A program made the translations under genes and the position numbers. The notes under the pieces were generated by a model that searched no databases, was not told where the DNA came from, and saw only the letters and a program-made list of their open reading frames with translations. A DNA stretch of 64,000 nt, taken from Thuidium tamariscinum. Taxonomy: Eukaryota > Streptophyta > Bryopsida > Hypnales > Thuidiaceae. The stretch covers positions 11,410,501 through 11,474,500 of the forward strand of contig OZ019759.1 of the NCBI GenBank assembly GCA_947034885.2, read 5' to 3'. Positions 26,238-36,361 of the stretch are shown here, piece after piece (within the stretch, counting starts at the first letter, position 1; each line of letters starts with the position of its first letter).

Positions 26238-27311
26238 ATGCCTCGTGATGAAAACAAGAAAAACAAGGTGAAATCCCAAAGCATAAATTGGGATGATTGG
26301 AATGATCCAATGAGTGTTGGTAAACCCAGATGGGAGAGTGAACCAAAGAAAGTTTGGACCGCCACTACGTACAAGACGTACGTGAAAATGACGCACATTG
26401 CCAAATTGTGGGCATTGGACCGTGCAGCGCAACAAGTTCGCCGTTGAGAAGGGCAAACATCCACGTGTCTCAGTAGGCACTTTGTTCACCGATACGATGA
26501 AGTGACACGTAATGCTGATATACGTGACTCCAAACCAAATGTCATGAATTATACGAACATGGCCATGGTTTGGGCAGAGATTGTACTTCACAAAGATGTT
26601 GATTGGTGCACAATATATGGAAAAGATGTGGTGACTTTCAATCGCAACGAAGCAGTCATTTATATGAACTGGACTAATGCAAGCGATTGCATGCCCGAAT
26701 GGTCCAATCGAGGCCAATTTGGATTTCCTGCAACAGTGATGCCAGATGCAGACGAGCCCGTCCCAAATGATGATGATGATGTTGAAGAGGCTACTGCACC
26801 CGTGGCCGGTGGAGAGAGGCATGAACGTAGAGAAGCTCGAGAGGACATTCAATACGAGCATGAAATGCGTGAGGCAATGCGGAGAAGCATAGAAGATCGT
26901 GGTCCACAATGTGGTTACGATGGGTACTATGGACGTGAATGTGGTACACATGACCCATGAGGTGGACAAAGTGGTTCTCAAATCGTAGGAGGAAGCCCCG
27001 GAACCGCGCACAATGCTCCTTCTACCCAAGAAGGCTCCCAATACCATTCGAGGTCTAGTCGAGGTGGTTCATATGGAAATTATGGGCATCATGGAGGGTC
27101 TTACCATGGCCGTTCAAGTGAAGGAGGCTCCTACTATGGAGATTTAGTTCCTCTTCCAACCTTTGGAGGGCTTCATTACGGGAATTATGGACAAGGAGGA
27201 GCGGGAAGCAGAGCAAGAGATGTGTACAGTGGAGGACCATATATGGGGGTGTATGGATCTAGTTCTGTAGGCCGTAGTTAGAGAGATGATACCGACTCAG
27301 ATTTCGAGTGA
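26238..27311 (+). pseudogene. Basic N-terminal domain / Gly-Tyr-rich tail protein, relative of the RING ORF (nonsense-inactivated)
   Basis: One frame of about 358 codons from the ATG at 26238 to TGA at 27309. In-frame stops are at 26445 (TGA), 26958 (TGA) and 27279 (TAG). Residues 1-110 align by eye with the start of the RING ORF: KKNKVK, YVKMTHIAKLW (YVKMYHINKLW there), then HFVHR (HFVHQ there), then KDVDW (KVDW there). A D/E-rich stretch follows, then a helical ERREAREDIQYEHEMREAMR, then a Gly/Ser/Tyr-rich tail with GGSYGNYG and GGSYYGD. Such tails are low-complexity and often RNA-binding or aggregation-prone. No catalytic motif is visible. The shared N-terminus suggests a DNA- or protein-binding module common to one transposon family. 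Confidence 0.5.
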
Positions 27312-27834
27312 AGTACAACAAAAAGACTACACTCTTGTAGTAGCTAGTCCACACTACGGTGTAATGATTGTAATCCACTGCCATGTACCGTAGGTGGTGG
27401 CAAGCATGGTATTGTAATGTTGGTGAGGGGTACTCACGAACCTATAAGTATTTATGAAAATACAAATTTTTGAAATGTGTTAGTACAATACTGGATCTGT
27501 GGATGGGACCTTTGACCTGTAGTATTAAAATTAACCAATGTGTAGCTATTGTTATTTTTTGAATATGAATATTGCATCGGAATGTTTTCTCCTATTTTCT
27601 AGTACTCCGGTTACAATGCCTCCTCGAACTTCTATTTGAAACATAGTTTTAACAACTTAGAATTGTGAAGTAGAATTTGATAAGCCAAGAAATTGATTGG
27701 ATTTATGCTTATTATGCCTTTGAACCTATTATTATTTTGATGACCCATTTTGAAAATTGTGAAAATTGTCAAGACAATACTTGGTCATTTGGGGGTTAAA
27801 AGAAACAGAAGACTTACATGTTAGTTTATTTAGG

Positions 27835-28285
27835 TTTATGAGAATAAAATAAGAGAGGCCCTAATTCCTCATCCCTAGTCCAAAGAGGTTGAATGAAACT
27901 TTCACGTGTGTTTTTTTCCTATGTGATCTCTAGCATGTCTATTTAGAATTTGTATGAGAATAAAATAAGAGAGGCCCTAATTTCTCATCCGTAGTCGAAA
28001 TTCAATGACATTCCAACTTCTCCAATTTTCTATGACATTCCAACCTCTCCATATTTTTTTTGGCCCCTCTTCATGTGAAATTTTGAATGAATAGGCCATT
28101 TACAAAGTAGACCCAGAAATGGCTAGGTGGCGTATTTTTTGAAATAAAACCAAACTAGACAATTTCAAATTTGGAATGGAAATTTGTCATCGAACACAAA
28201 TGTTCTATGACATTCCAACCTCTCCATATTTTTTTTGGCCCCTCTTCACATGAAATTTCAAATGAATAGGCCTTTTACAAAGAAG
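27835..28285 (+). repeat. Two interleaved short direct repeats
   Basis: AGAATAAAATAAGAGAGGCC occurs at about 27840 and 27957. A second block, beginning TCTATGACATTCCAACCTCT and ending with AATAGGCC, occurs at about 28030 and 28203. The interleaving indicates local duplication at the edge of the following GC island. Confidence 0.7.
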
Positions 28286-28555
28286 ACCGTTGGATTAGGC
28301 GGACGGCACCCGCCCGCTCATGGTCGTCCGTCGCATCGATCGGACGGCGGACTTCGCGTCCGCTCGATTGGGCAAATGCGTTTCCGACGTGCACTGCGTC
28401 GGTGGACGAACTACTGCCGTCCAACGAGGCGGATACATATCTGTCCGCTCGTCCGCGGCTGTCCGATCGATTGGACGGCGGACGGTGCGCCTCGTCGGGG
28501 CTGTCTGCACAGGTTTAGGGCGTCCGCGAGGGTATAAGAGGGGCGGGCGGACCGT
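28286..28555. repeat. GGACGG/GTCCGC GC island upstream of the kinase-like ORF
   Basis: GC-rich low-complexity DNA of GGCGGAC, GTCCGC and GACGGCGGAC words on both strands, ending about 170 bp before the kinase-like ORF start. Its open frames are compositional. Confidence 0.55.
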
Positions 28556-28724
28556 CCACCCCTCAATCTTGTTTTCTCCCTTGCATTTTGCAAGTGCGGA
28601 GTGGAAAGCTTGGTGGCTTAATTTTTTAAGTCTCTATTGGTTCCCCTCCTAGGGAAAGCAGGGGTGACATTCTTGGGACCCCCTTGTTGCTGTTTTTTGA
28701 AGTTTTGACGTGATTTTTATCACG

Positions 28725-30224
28725 ATGGTGCGAACAAAGAAGGCTGGTAAAAGGAAACTAGAAGAGGTGGCAGGTCCATTTCAAGACGAGGCACGTACAA
28801 ACAAGCCCTCTGAAGTATTGAAGAATATGATGATTCAATTGATCGTGGACTTCTACGAATTAGAGAGCACGATGTCCTTGCAAATGAAGTGTATTCGGTA
28901 CAATGAGGAGTGTATTAAAAAATTCAAGGACGACATGTGGCGACGGTTTATGGATGTGGCTTTTGTTCCACAATGGCACAGTGAAATGGATAAGAGTGGC
29001 TTTGACCAGTTCTTGAAAAATAAGGTGCATAACGCGTTGTGGAATGCAAAGGACATCTTAACGAAGTATGGAAAGCATCACCATGAAGGTGATGCCGCAT
29101 TTGAGCAAGTCATTCTAAGAACTGAATTGTTTGTCGACCGGTGTGCTCCATTCACGTCTACTAGGAACAGACGAGGATCTATGGGTTGGTGGAAAACTAA
29201 TGATGGAATGGTTAAATTGACGGAGGGCAAAAAGCATCTATTAGCACTTCCAGACACGGCGGATGTGATTTCTTGTAATGATGTCGCGACCAAAGGCAAG
29301 TACGCAACAATTCGGAGGGTGCAAATTCAGGGATGCCGTGAAATACCTAAGTATTGAGAGTTTGCAGCAAAGCTATCTAATGTACAGCAGACGCTACCTC
29401 ATCTTGCAAAGATGGAACACCAAAATGAGTCCATGGCGGTGCGGATTGGCCATCCCGGAGTGATACGGTTCTCTGCAGTTCATGCAAGGAGGAATGAAAG
29501 GTATGCATATTGGTGGAATGGCGGGACTTTGCGGAAGATGATGCATTTGGATAGAATTTATTCAGACAATATACGTATGCACTTGCAATATAGCTCGCCA
29601 ACGGATGCGGATGTCATTGCTGCAGACCATCTTGCACGATTTCGGAAGAAACGCACGGAGCTTATATGGGCATTGCTGCATATCATGCATGCGGTGCACG
29701 ATGTAGGATATTTGCACAATGATATTTCTGTAGACAACATTATGTTGCACTTTCCCGCGAACGAGTTGCGCGTGTACATTGGAGTATGCGATTGGGGCAT
29801 GACTTCATACGTTACGAAACCACCGAAGTCATTGTACGTGTTCACATCCAAACAAGAGATGGACGCTGCTTTGCAAAACCGTTGGTGGGTGATAAGGAAG
29901 ATTGCATATTTGCATAGAAAAGACGGAGATGTGCAAATAATTCCAAGTTTATCCATTGCAACGAAGGAGTATGCGGTGTCCAAAATAGCTCAAGCAATAA
30001 ACAGGGATTGCATGTCAAAGGAGTACCACAAGTTGAACATGGAAACAGCAAGTATGAGCAAATTTGATCACCAAGCGTTGGCAATTTCATTTCATGCGTA
30101 CTTGGAGCACCCTTGCAAAGACGACCCGGAGAACGCGGGCGGTTTGGCACGCATCATCAATCGTTGGACCAATACTTTCAACTGGCCTATTCCCAATGAA
30201 CACTTTCAACGTTCGTATAAATAG
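28725..30224 (+). pseudogene. Protein-kinase-like ORF within a GC-island-flanked unit (one nonsense codon)
   Basis: Frame of 500 codons from ATG 28725 (MVRTKKAGKRK, a basic start) to TAA... TAG at 30222; the only break is TGA at 29355, where Arg (CGA) would fit. Residues ~20-170 are helical and unfamiliar. Residues ~190-470 follow a protein-kinase fold: KYATIRRVQI (N-lobe strand), HPGVIRF, the catalytic loop HNDISVDNIM at ~331 with Asp and Asn kept and the usual Lys replaced by Ser, and CDWGMTS at ~356 in place of DFG. Kept Asp/Asn/Asp with altered neighbours suggests a divergent kinase. Flanked by GGACGG islands at 28.3 and 32.7 kb, like the RING unit. Its source, host or element, is unknown. 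Confidence 0.6.
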
Positions 30225-30819
30225 ATCGGCATAGTATAGTAGCATATGTAAATATAGAATGATATATAGTCTATGTTATAGAGAGAATGTACACATGCAG
30301 CATATATAGTACGTAGTATATATATGGAGCACTAATGTATGGCAACCCAAATGAAATCTAATATATTTTTTGAATTACTGAAAGCATTTGAAAATTTCAG
30401 CTATTAATGTTTATGATCTTTGATACTTGATAGGCAAACGTATTCATGGGGGGGAATGAGATCAATAGTATTTATTGTTGGTAGATGTTGTTGTGCACGT
30501 AGATACTTGATAAGGTTGTGTAACAATTTGTATGATGTATAAGGTCTAAGTAGTAAGTAAGGTAGAAGTACCTATTAGCACCCTGACTTGCAATCTGAGT
30601 ATGTTAGGGTGAACTTCAAGAGAGTTATATATTTTTCAGAGGTGTACACATGTTTCACAAATGAAATTCAAATGACAAAATTCCTTTTGTGGAGCCCTGA
30701 GAAATTCATGGCAATTTTAATTAAAATCATTACATGGACAAATCATGATTCAAAAATGCCATTAACCCCAAAAAGACCCCTGCCCCAAAAGCACTTCAAA
30801 ATACTAAAAACTTGTCCCG

Positions 30820-30965
30820 AAAGGAATGTCAAAAATCAAAATCTTCATCATTAAATTTTTTTTAAGAAAACCAACTTGTCGATCTTTTTGTTAACTTGTT
30901 CAAGTAATAGGGTACATTGTTCCAAAATTTTATTGTGAATTTTCCCACCAATTAATATTTGCAAC
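30820..30965 (+). repeat. About 140-bp direct repeat, copy 1
   Basis: Shares nearly all positions with 32197-32335: GGAATGTCAAAAATCAAAAT, AAGAAAACCAACTTGT, TTAACTTGTTCAAGTAAT and TACATTGTTCCAAAA, ending near CCCACCAATT. Confidence 0.8.
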
Positions 30966-32196
30966 TAAAAAGATAACTAAAAAATCTCTCGAAATCATTT
31001 GAATTTTCTCATAGTGATATAAAATTCATAGTTTCAAGTAATAAAAATATAAGATTGATGTTTGAAAAAAATAAGATATGCTTATTTTAGCTTAAGGATG
31101 ATATTTGACCAAATGGAATAGAAACTATGAATTTTATCGATATAAAATTTATATTTTTGTTTCAATTGATTTTGTGAAGATTTTTAATTGAAACAAAAAT
31201 AACAAAATTAATTGAAACAAAAATTTGATTGAAACAATAGTTGATTATCAATTGAACCAAAAATTTCAATTGTTCTTGAGAAAAATTCTAATTGTTATCA
31301 TTTTCTTACAAAAATTAAAAATAAATACAGAAAACTAACAGAAAAAATCCAAAATACTTTCAATTTCTTCCAGAGGTACAAGTATAAATGGAGATCACTA
31401 TATAAAATTTTCAATTTGCCTTTAAAAAATTTTGAACCAAAAACTACAATAACAAAGACCTCAAAGTCAAATTTGGCTATTAAAGAAAATTAAATTTTTG
31501 ATTTAATACATTATCAAGAAAAATTCTATTGTAAAATTCTACTTTCTACATATTCTATTTTTCTACAAATTGCTTGATGAAAACTACATATTATTGTAAT
31601 AATTTTAAAGTAAAAAGTTAAGAAAATTATATCAATTATACTATATATTGGAATAGTTTGAAATTTTCACCATTAATGAATGTTAAATGGAAAACTGAAT
31701 ATTGCAATTGCAATTAAAGACTGATCTTAAAACAAAAAAACATGAATGAAAAAGACAATGTATTGTGTTTGATGGATTTCAACACGTGGAACTTGTAATT
31801 GCAATAAATTTTTCAATTTTTGGAATTTTTCAAAATTTTAAGTTGAAATAAAAAGAAAAGTTTTCAAGCTTCATTTTCTTATTTTAAGTCAAATACCAAA
31901 ATGGCTATATTGAAAGTTAGAATCAAAGTTGAACAAGGCACATCCACTTTTTTTATGCCTAAATTTTAGGGGTTAATGTGGAATCAATGTAACCACATAA
32001 AGATGTTGTTTTCAAGATTATTATTATTTTATTATTTTTATCATTATTTTAAAATTATTTTAATACTATTTAATATTCAATATTTTTACTAGTAAAATTT
32101 AAATTTCTTGAATTTAGAAAAAAAATTATTAATTTTTTTAGTATTAGTTTAATAGGATCACTTGCCATCATTGATGACTAGTGACTATTCACGCCA

Positions 32197-32335
32197 AAAG
32201 GAATGTCAAAAATCAAAATCTTCATCATTAATTTTTTTTTAAGAAAACCAACTTGTTGATCTTCTTATTAACTTGTTCAAGTAATCAAGTACATTGTTCC
32301 AAAAATTTATTATGAATTTCCCCACCAATTGCAAG
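32197..32335 (+). repeat. About 140-bp direct repeat, copy 2
   Basis: Direct copy of 30820-30965, about 1.38 kb downstream. The interval holds no coding capacity. Confidence 0.8.
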
Positions 32336-32694
32336 TTCAATGTGCCTAAAACCGCCTACTTTCTCAATTGTACACTATTTGTACATGTTGCTTTTTGTAG
32401 CCTTCAACAATGTACAAAGGGTGTACATTGCAGGGGGTGGGCGTTTTCAAAGCCCTATGCCCTTTCAACTTCAAAAATTCATAACTAATTCCACAAAACT
32501 TCAAAAAATATAAAACAACTTGGGTTAGATGTCAATTCCACTTGTCTTTCAAAGGCAATTTACTGGAAAATATTTTAAGACGTTTTCCCTCCCCAAAATT
32601 GAGTTTCAGCTCTTAAATGATCAATTTATTGACTAGTTACCTTATACAGTGAAAAGTTTTAAATTTTTTTCACACATTCTCATCAGGGTTGATG

Positions 32695-33160
32695 TCGACG
32701 GCGAGTTCTAGTCACGGCGGACGCATGGCGGACGCGGTCCGTCGGAGTGGACAGCGAGATGCAGTCGCGGCGGACAGGATCGCGGTCGTGGCAGATGCCG
32801 CCAGTCGGAGCGGACGACGAGATGCAGTCGCGGTGGACGGGATCGTGGTCGTGGCGGATGCCGCCAGTCGGAGTGGACACTGAGACGCGGTCGGACGGGC
32901 GCAGCAGATGGGACCTCCAACGCCGACGGTCGGGGTGGACGGGTGGTCGGACGGGACCTCCAATGCTAGCGGTCGGGGCGGACAAGCGGTCGGACGGGAC
33001 CTCCGACACCGGCGGTCGGGGCGAACAGGCGGTCGGACGGAACCTCCAACGCCGGCGCTCGGGGCGGACAGGCGATCGGACGAGACCTCCGACGCCGGCG
33101 CTCGGGGCGGACGGCCAACAAACAACAAGGCTGTCCGCCTCAGTTTTTACCGGGCGCAGT
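32695..33160. repeat. GC-rich minisatellites: 63-bp and 43-bp units, GGACGG type
   Basis: A 63-bp unit repeats at 32756, 32819 and 32882 (GAGATGCAGTCGCGG and variants). It is followed by about five 43-bp units (GGTCGGACGGGACCTCC) starting near 32945, 32988, 33031 and 33074. The word composition matches the other GGACGG islands. It is the probable right end of the kinase-bearing unit. Long open frames on both strands here are compositional. Confidence 0.8.
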
Positions 33161-34200
33161 AAATAGAGAAAAATGAAATGTCACAGGACGTCCGCACAGC
33201 CCTGATGAAAATGTATGTCAAATTAGTGATGCAAACGAAATGTAATGCGAATCACAATATTGTCATCATAAGTGCATCCACGTTGGAATGGTGACGAGGT
33301 TGCATGTCCTATTGAACGCTAAAGGGGAAACACTACTAGGTACACAAGACAAGGATATAAAGAGTCCACAAGGGGATCCCAGTTTCTTCGCTGATGCACA
33401 GTCTGCGGTGGAGTCATGATTACGACAGCCTGAGACCGTGGAAGCGTGAAGGGGTTGAGGCTAGTCATCCTATGCTGAATTTGACGTGAGGAAGGTTTTC
33501 GTCAACATCATCCGTCGCGACATCTGTGGACGAGGACACGACGCGATAGTGGCGACTCCTTCCACGACAGAGCGCACGGTTCAAAACGCGCGGCCTGAAC
33601 CACACGCCACCTGCGGGCCTAAACGGGAGGACATCCACAAATTCCGCGCGAGTCGCTGCACCTGCGAGAGTCAACGATCAGCTGGCACTTAGTACCCCTT
33701 CCCAGACGACCCACACATTTCGACGTGCAATAAAAGAACATCCCAGTGGACTCGGAGACAAGAGACTAAAGCCATCCAACAATCCACCATCCCATGCAGA
33801 AGATCCAAAAGGAAGGACGATCGGACGAGGAGGTGCAGAGATAGAGAACAAACTTGAGGAAACCTTTCAATGGACAGGGGATTTCTTCAGAGCTTGCACA
33901 GAGTCCTAGACCGCCTGAGTGGAGGACTCCTGACCACAACGACAACGTCATCAAGAGGTGTACCTCGGTATTTCTTACCGTGGGGCCGAATCCCACATAC
34001 CATGCGCCCAACAGAAGCGGTGCACGTTCGCGATGCCGTGGCCAAGTCATCGTTCTTCAAGGAGGAGCAGGGTTGTTCTGTTAGACATATTTTTGGGTTT
34101 CGGGGTCGTGTAGGACGTCCGACGTCGCGTGTCGTACTAGACAACCTGTCACTACCCCGTCCCGTCCTGTCGCACAAGGGTAAAAAATTTTACTACGAAG
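33161..34200. other. Unassigned stretch of mixed composition
   Basis: Less AT-rich than its neighbours and with several moderate open frames on both strands (for example 33870-34364 plus). None shows a domain I recognise and none is supported by splice structure, so I call no gene. Confidence 0.35.
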
Positions 34201-34550
34201 TAAGAAGTTTTCGCCTACGTTGCAGGCTGTCCACGTTGACGTGGAAAGCGAGGCAGGGCAACTATGGGTGGGGCGACCGCGTCTCTGGTAACGGTGACCG
34301 CGCGTCCGATTTTCAGGGCGACAGCGGGTGCAAAGGCGACCGCAAGTATCGGGATCAGGTGTGACTGCGGGTTAAAAATCCAAGGCGACTACGTCTCTTT
34401 CGCGACCACAGGTGCAAAGAAAGGGCGACTTCGGGTAACGTGTGACCTCAGGTACAAGAAAAGGGCGACTTCTGGTTAGGGGCAACCTCGGGTTTAGGGC
34501 GATCGCGCTCACTGTCTTTGATGGTGACCGCGGGTGTTTTTTACCCCTAA
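34200..34550 (+). repeat. GCGACYGCGGGT-type GC island, left of the hAT gene
   Basis: Degenerate repeats of a GGGCGACTTCGGGTAA-like word (for example GGCGACTACG, GTGACTGCGGGTT, GGTGACCGCGGGTG). The same word in the same orientation fills 39960-40210 on the other side of the hAT gene, and its complement fills 63540-63830. Confidence 0.65.
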
Positions 34551-36361
34551 ATGCTCAAGGCCTTTGGGGGAGTTTCTAGGAATTTGTTCTAAAGTGAAGA
34601 AAAAAATAACTTTATGATGAGCTTTAAGAAAGAAAATTTAAAATGTAACCATTTTAATTCAAACTAGACATGTCAAAGATCATTTAGGAAAATAAAACAT
34701 GACTATATCACTTATGGATTGAAAGTTTATAATGTTTAATTACTATAGTGTTCAAATTTCCAAAGAGATTTGAAGTCATTCAACCCTCTGTTTACAAGTC
34801 TAATCAAAAAAGTTTATGATTTAAAAAAATCGGGATGAAAGGGCTTTACAAGCATAACCCCGGTCAATTTATGGCTTCTCAAAATGTACTCTACAATCTT
34901 TTTTCCTATATAATGTACAATTCCAATAGACTTTAATTTTGTTTGAAGCGTGTACCGAGCTTGCCTTATAGAATGGTTTTAAAATATAACTACCATTTTC
35001 AAAGTTTATTTATAGCATTGTGACCTTATAAAATCCCTTGATTATTACTACAGGTCTACGCTTCCTTGTAGTTTTCATTTTAAATAACAACAATATATTA
35101 TACATTTTCAATTTTTTCTTGTAGGGGTGTGAGGGTGTGCCTCTAAAGGACCTTTGTGTTTGTGGTGCATTTCATTGAATTGACACAATCATTAACTCGT
35201 AAAGCCCTGAATTGCATTTCTAAGCATCTCACTACCTATTGAATTTGATTTTCTTTCCTTTGAAATTTTGACACAACAATTGCCCGCAATTTAGGGGAAA
35301 AGGACCAACAATATCATTCCTTTTGACTACACGATCAAAAAGTTATGACATGATATGTTGTTTCCTTTAAAATTGTGCGTAGCCCGGGCAACAAATAAAA
35401 ACTTCTTCAGAAATTGCGACATTAAGAAATAAAAATTTGAAATATCTTTATTAGATTTTTATCTATGTGTAAACCTTCGAATTATTCCATTTTGATAAAT
35501 GAGTCAAAAGTTATGAGGAATTTTAGTTTGGGGTAGTCAATGGGTACTTATAGAATCTCTACTCTACAAAAAAAGTTTGAAATTCTTTATTTCATTCGAT
35601 TTTTTATATTTTTGAAAAAAAAGGTAAACATTGGATGAAGATTGTTTTTTACAATACTTTAACCAAAGTAATTGGCATTTTTCATTTTTATAAATAATTT
35701 GTTCACAACTTAGTATTTTCAAGCATTTTCTATTTTTTTGTTGGTTTCTAACTTACTGTTTTTTCTCCCATATGTTGAACAATTCCAAATGATTAGAAAT
35801 TTGTAGAATGTAGAGCATACAGACCACTTTGATTCTAATATGAGTTTAAAGAATAACCATCAATTTTGAGTGTTTTTTATACTAATGTCACCTTGTGAAT
35901 GGCAATTGCTGGAAAAAAAAGGGGGTTTGCTACTACAAATGTTAAAATCTTGCAATGTACATGGTGAAGATTTTCTCCACATCTTCTCAAACCATCCCAC
36001 TAGAATATCCCACCATTTCATATGTTACAAAAAAAATTTCAAAAACATTGTACTTATATTACAAAACGCAATTTTGGAGCAATTTGGGTAGAAATATACT
36101 TAGTTAAAAATCTTGTGAGGTTAACCAACTAAACCAAAGGCTAGAAAATAATAAAATAACCCTAAAGTTAATATGTCTCAATATGATGAAAATGCCTAGT
36201 AAGGTGCTACAACACATCAATATGTAAGGTACTAAACTACTAGGCTATAAACTTCCACTAGAAATCTTTTCAAAAAAACATTTTTGGAAGATCTTGTGGG
36301 ACTAATTTACCTTCCAAACAATTGGACTAATATCTAGTTACAAACAAAAATCTGAATCGTT
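34551..36361. other. AT-rich 3' flank of the hAT gene
   Basis: Apart from repeat family A (35190-35550) I see no gene. A 73-codon open frame at 35870 has no domain content. Confidence 0.4.
35190..35550 (+). repeat. Dispersed AT-rich repeat family A, copy 2
   Basis: Direct relative of 4010-4370: AAAGCCCTGAA start, CTTTGAAATTTTGA, GATATGTTGTTTCCTTT, AACTTCTTCA, GAGTCAAAAGTTATGA. Confidence 0.7.

Larger units (their letters stand above)
30225..32690. other. Strongly AT-rich non-coding stretch
   Basis: Downstream of the kinase-like ORF. It begins with TATAGTA-rich DNA (30230-30330) and is then dominated by A/T runs. No gene seen. It contains the direct repeat pair listed separately. Confidence 0.5.

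Noticed and set aside
30820..32335. LTR retrotransposon with 140-bp LTRs
   Set aside because: No coding capacity, no primer-binding-site or polypurine tract recognised, and no TG...CA ends seen.
32683..33166. Open frames of 100-139 codons in the 32.7-33.2 kb minisatellite
   Set aside because: They follow the 43-bp and 63-bp repeats in several frames and have no conserved domain.
33870..34364. Possible 164-codon gene on the plus strand
   Set aside because: No recognisable domain, runs into the GC island, and competing frames exist on the other strand.
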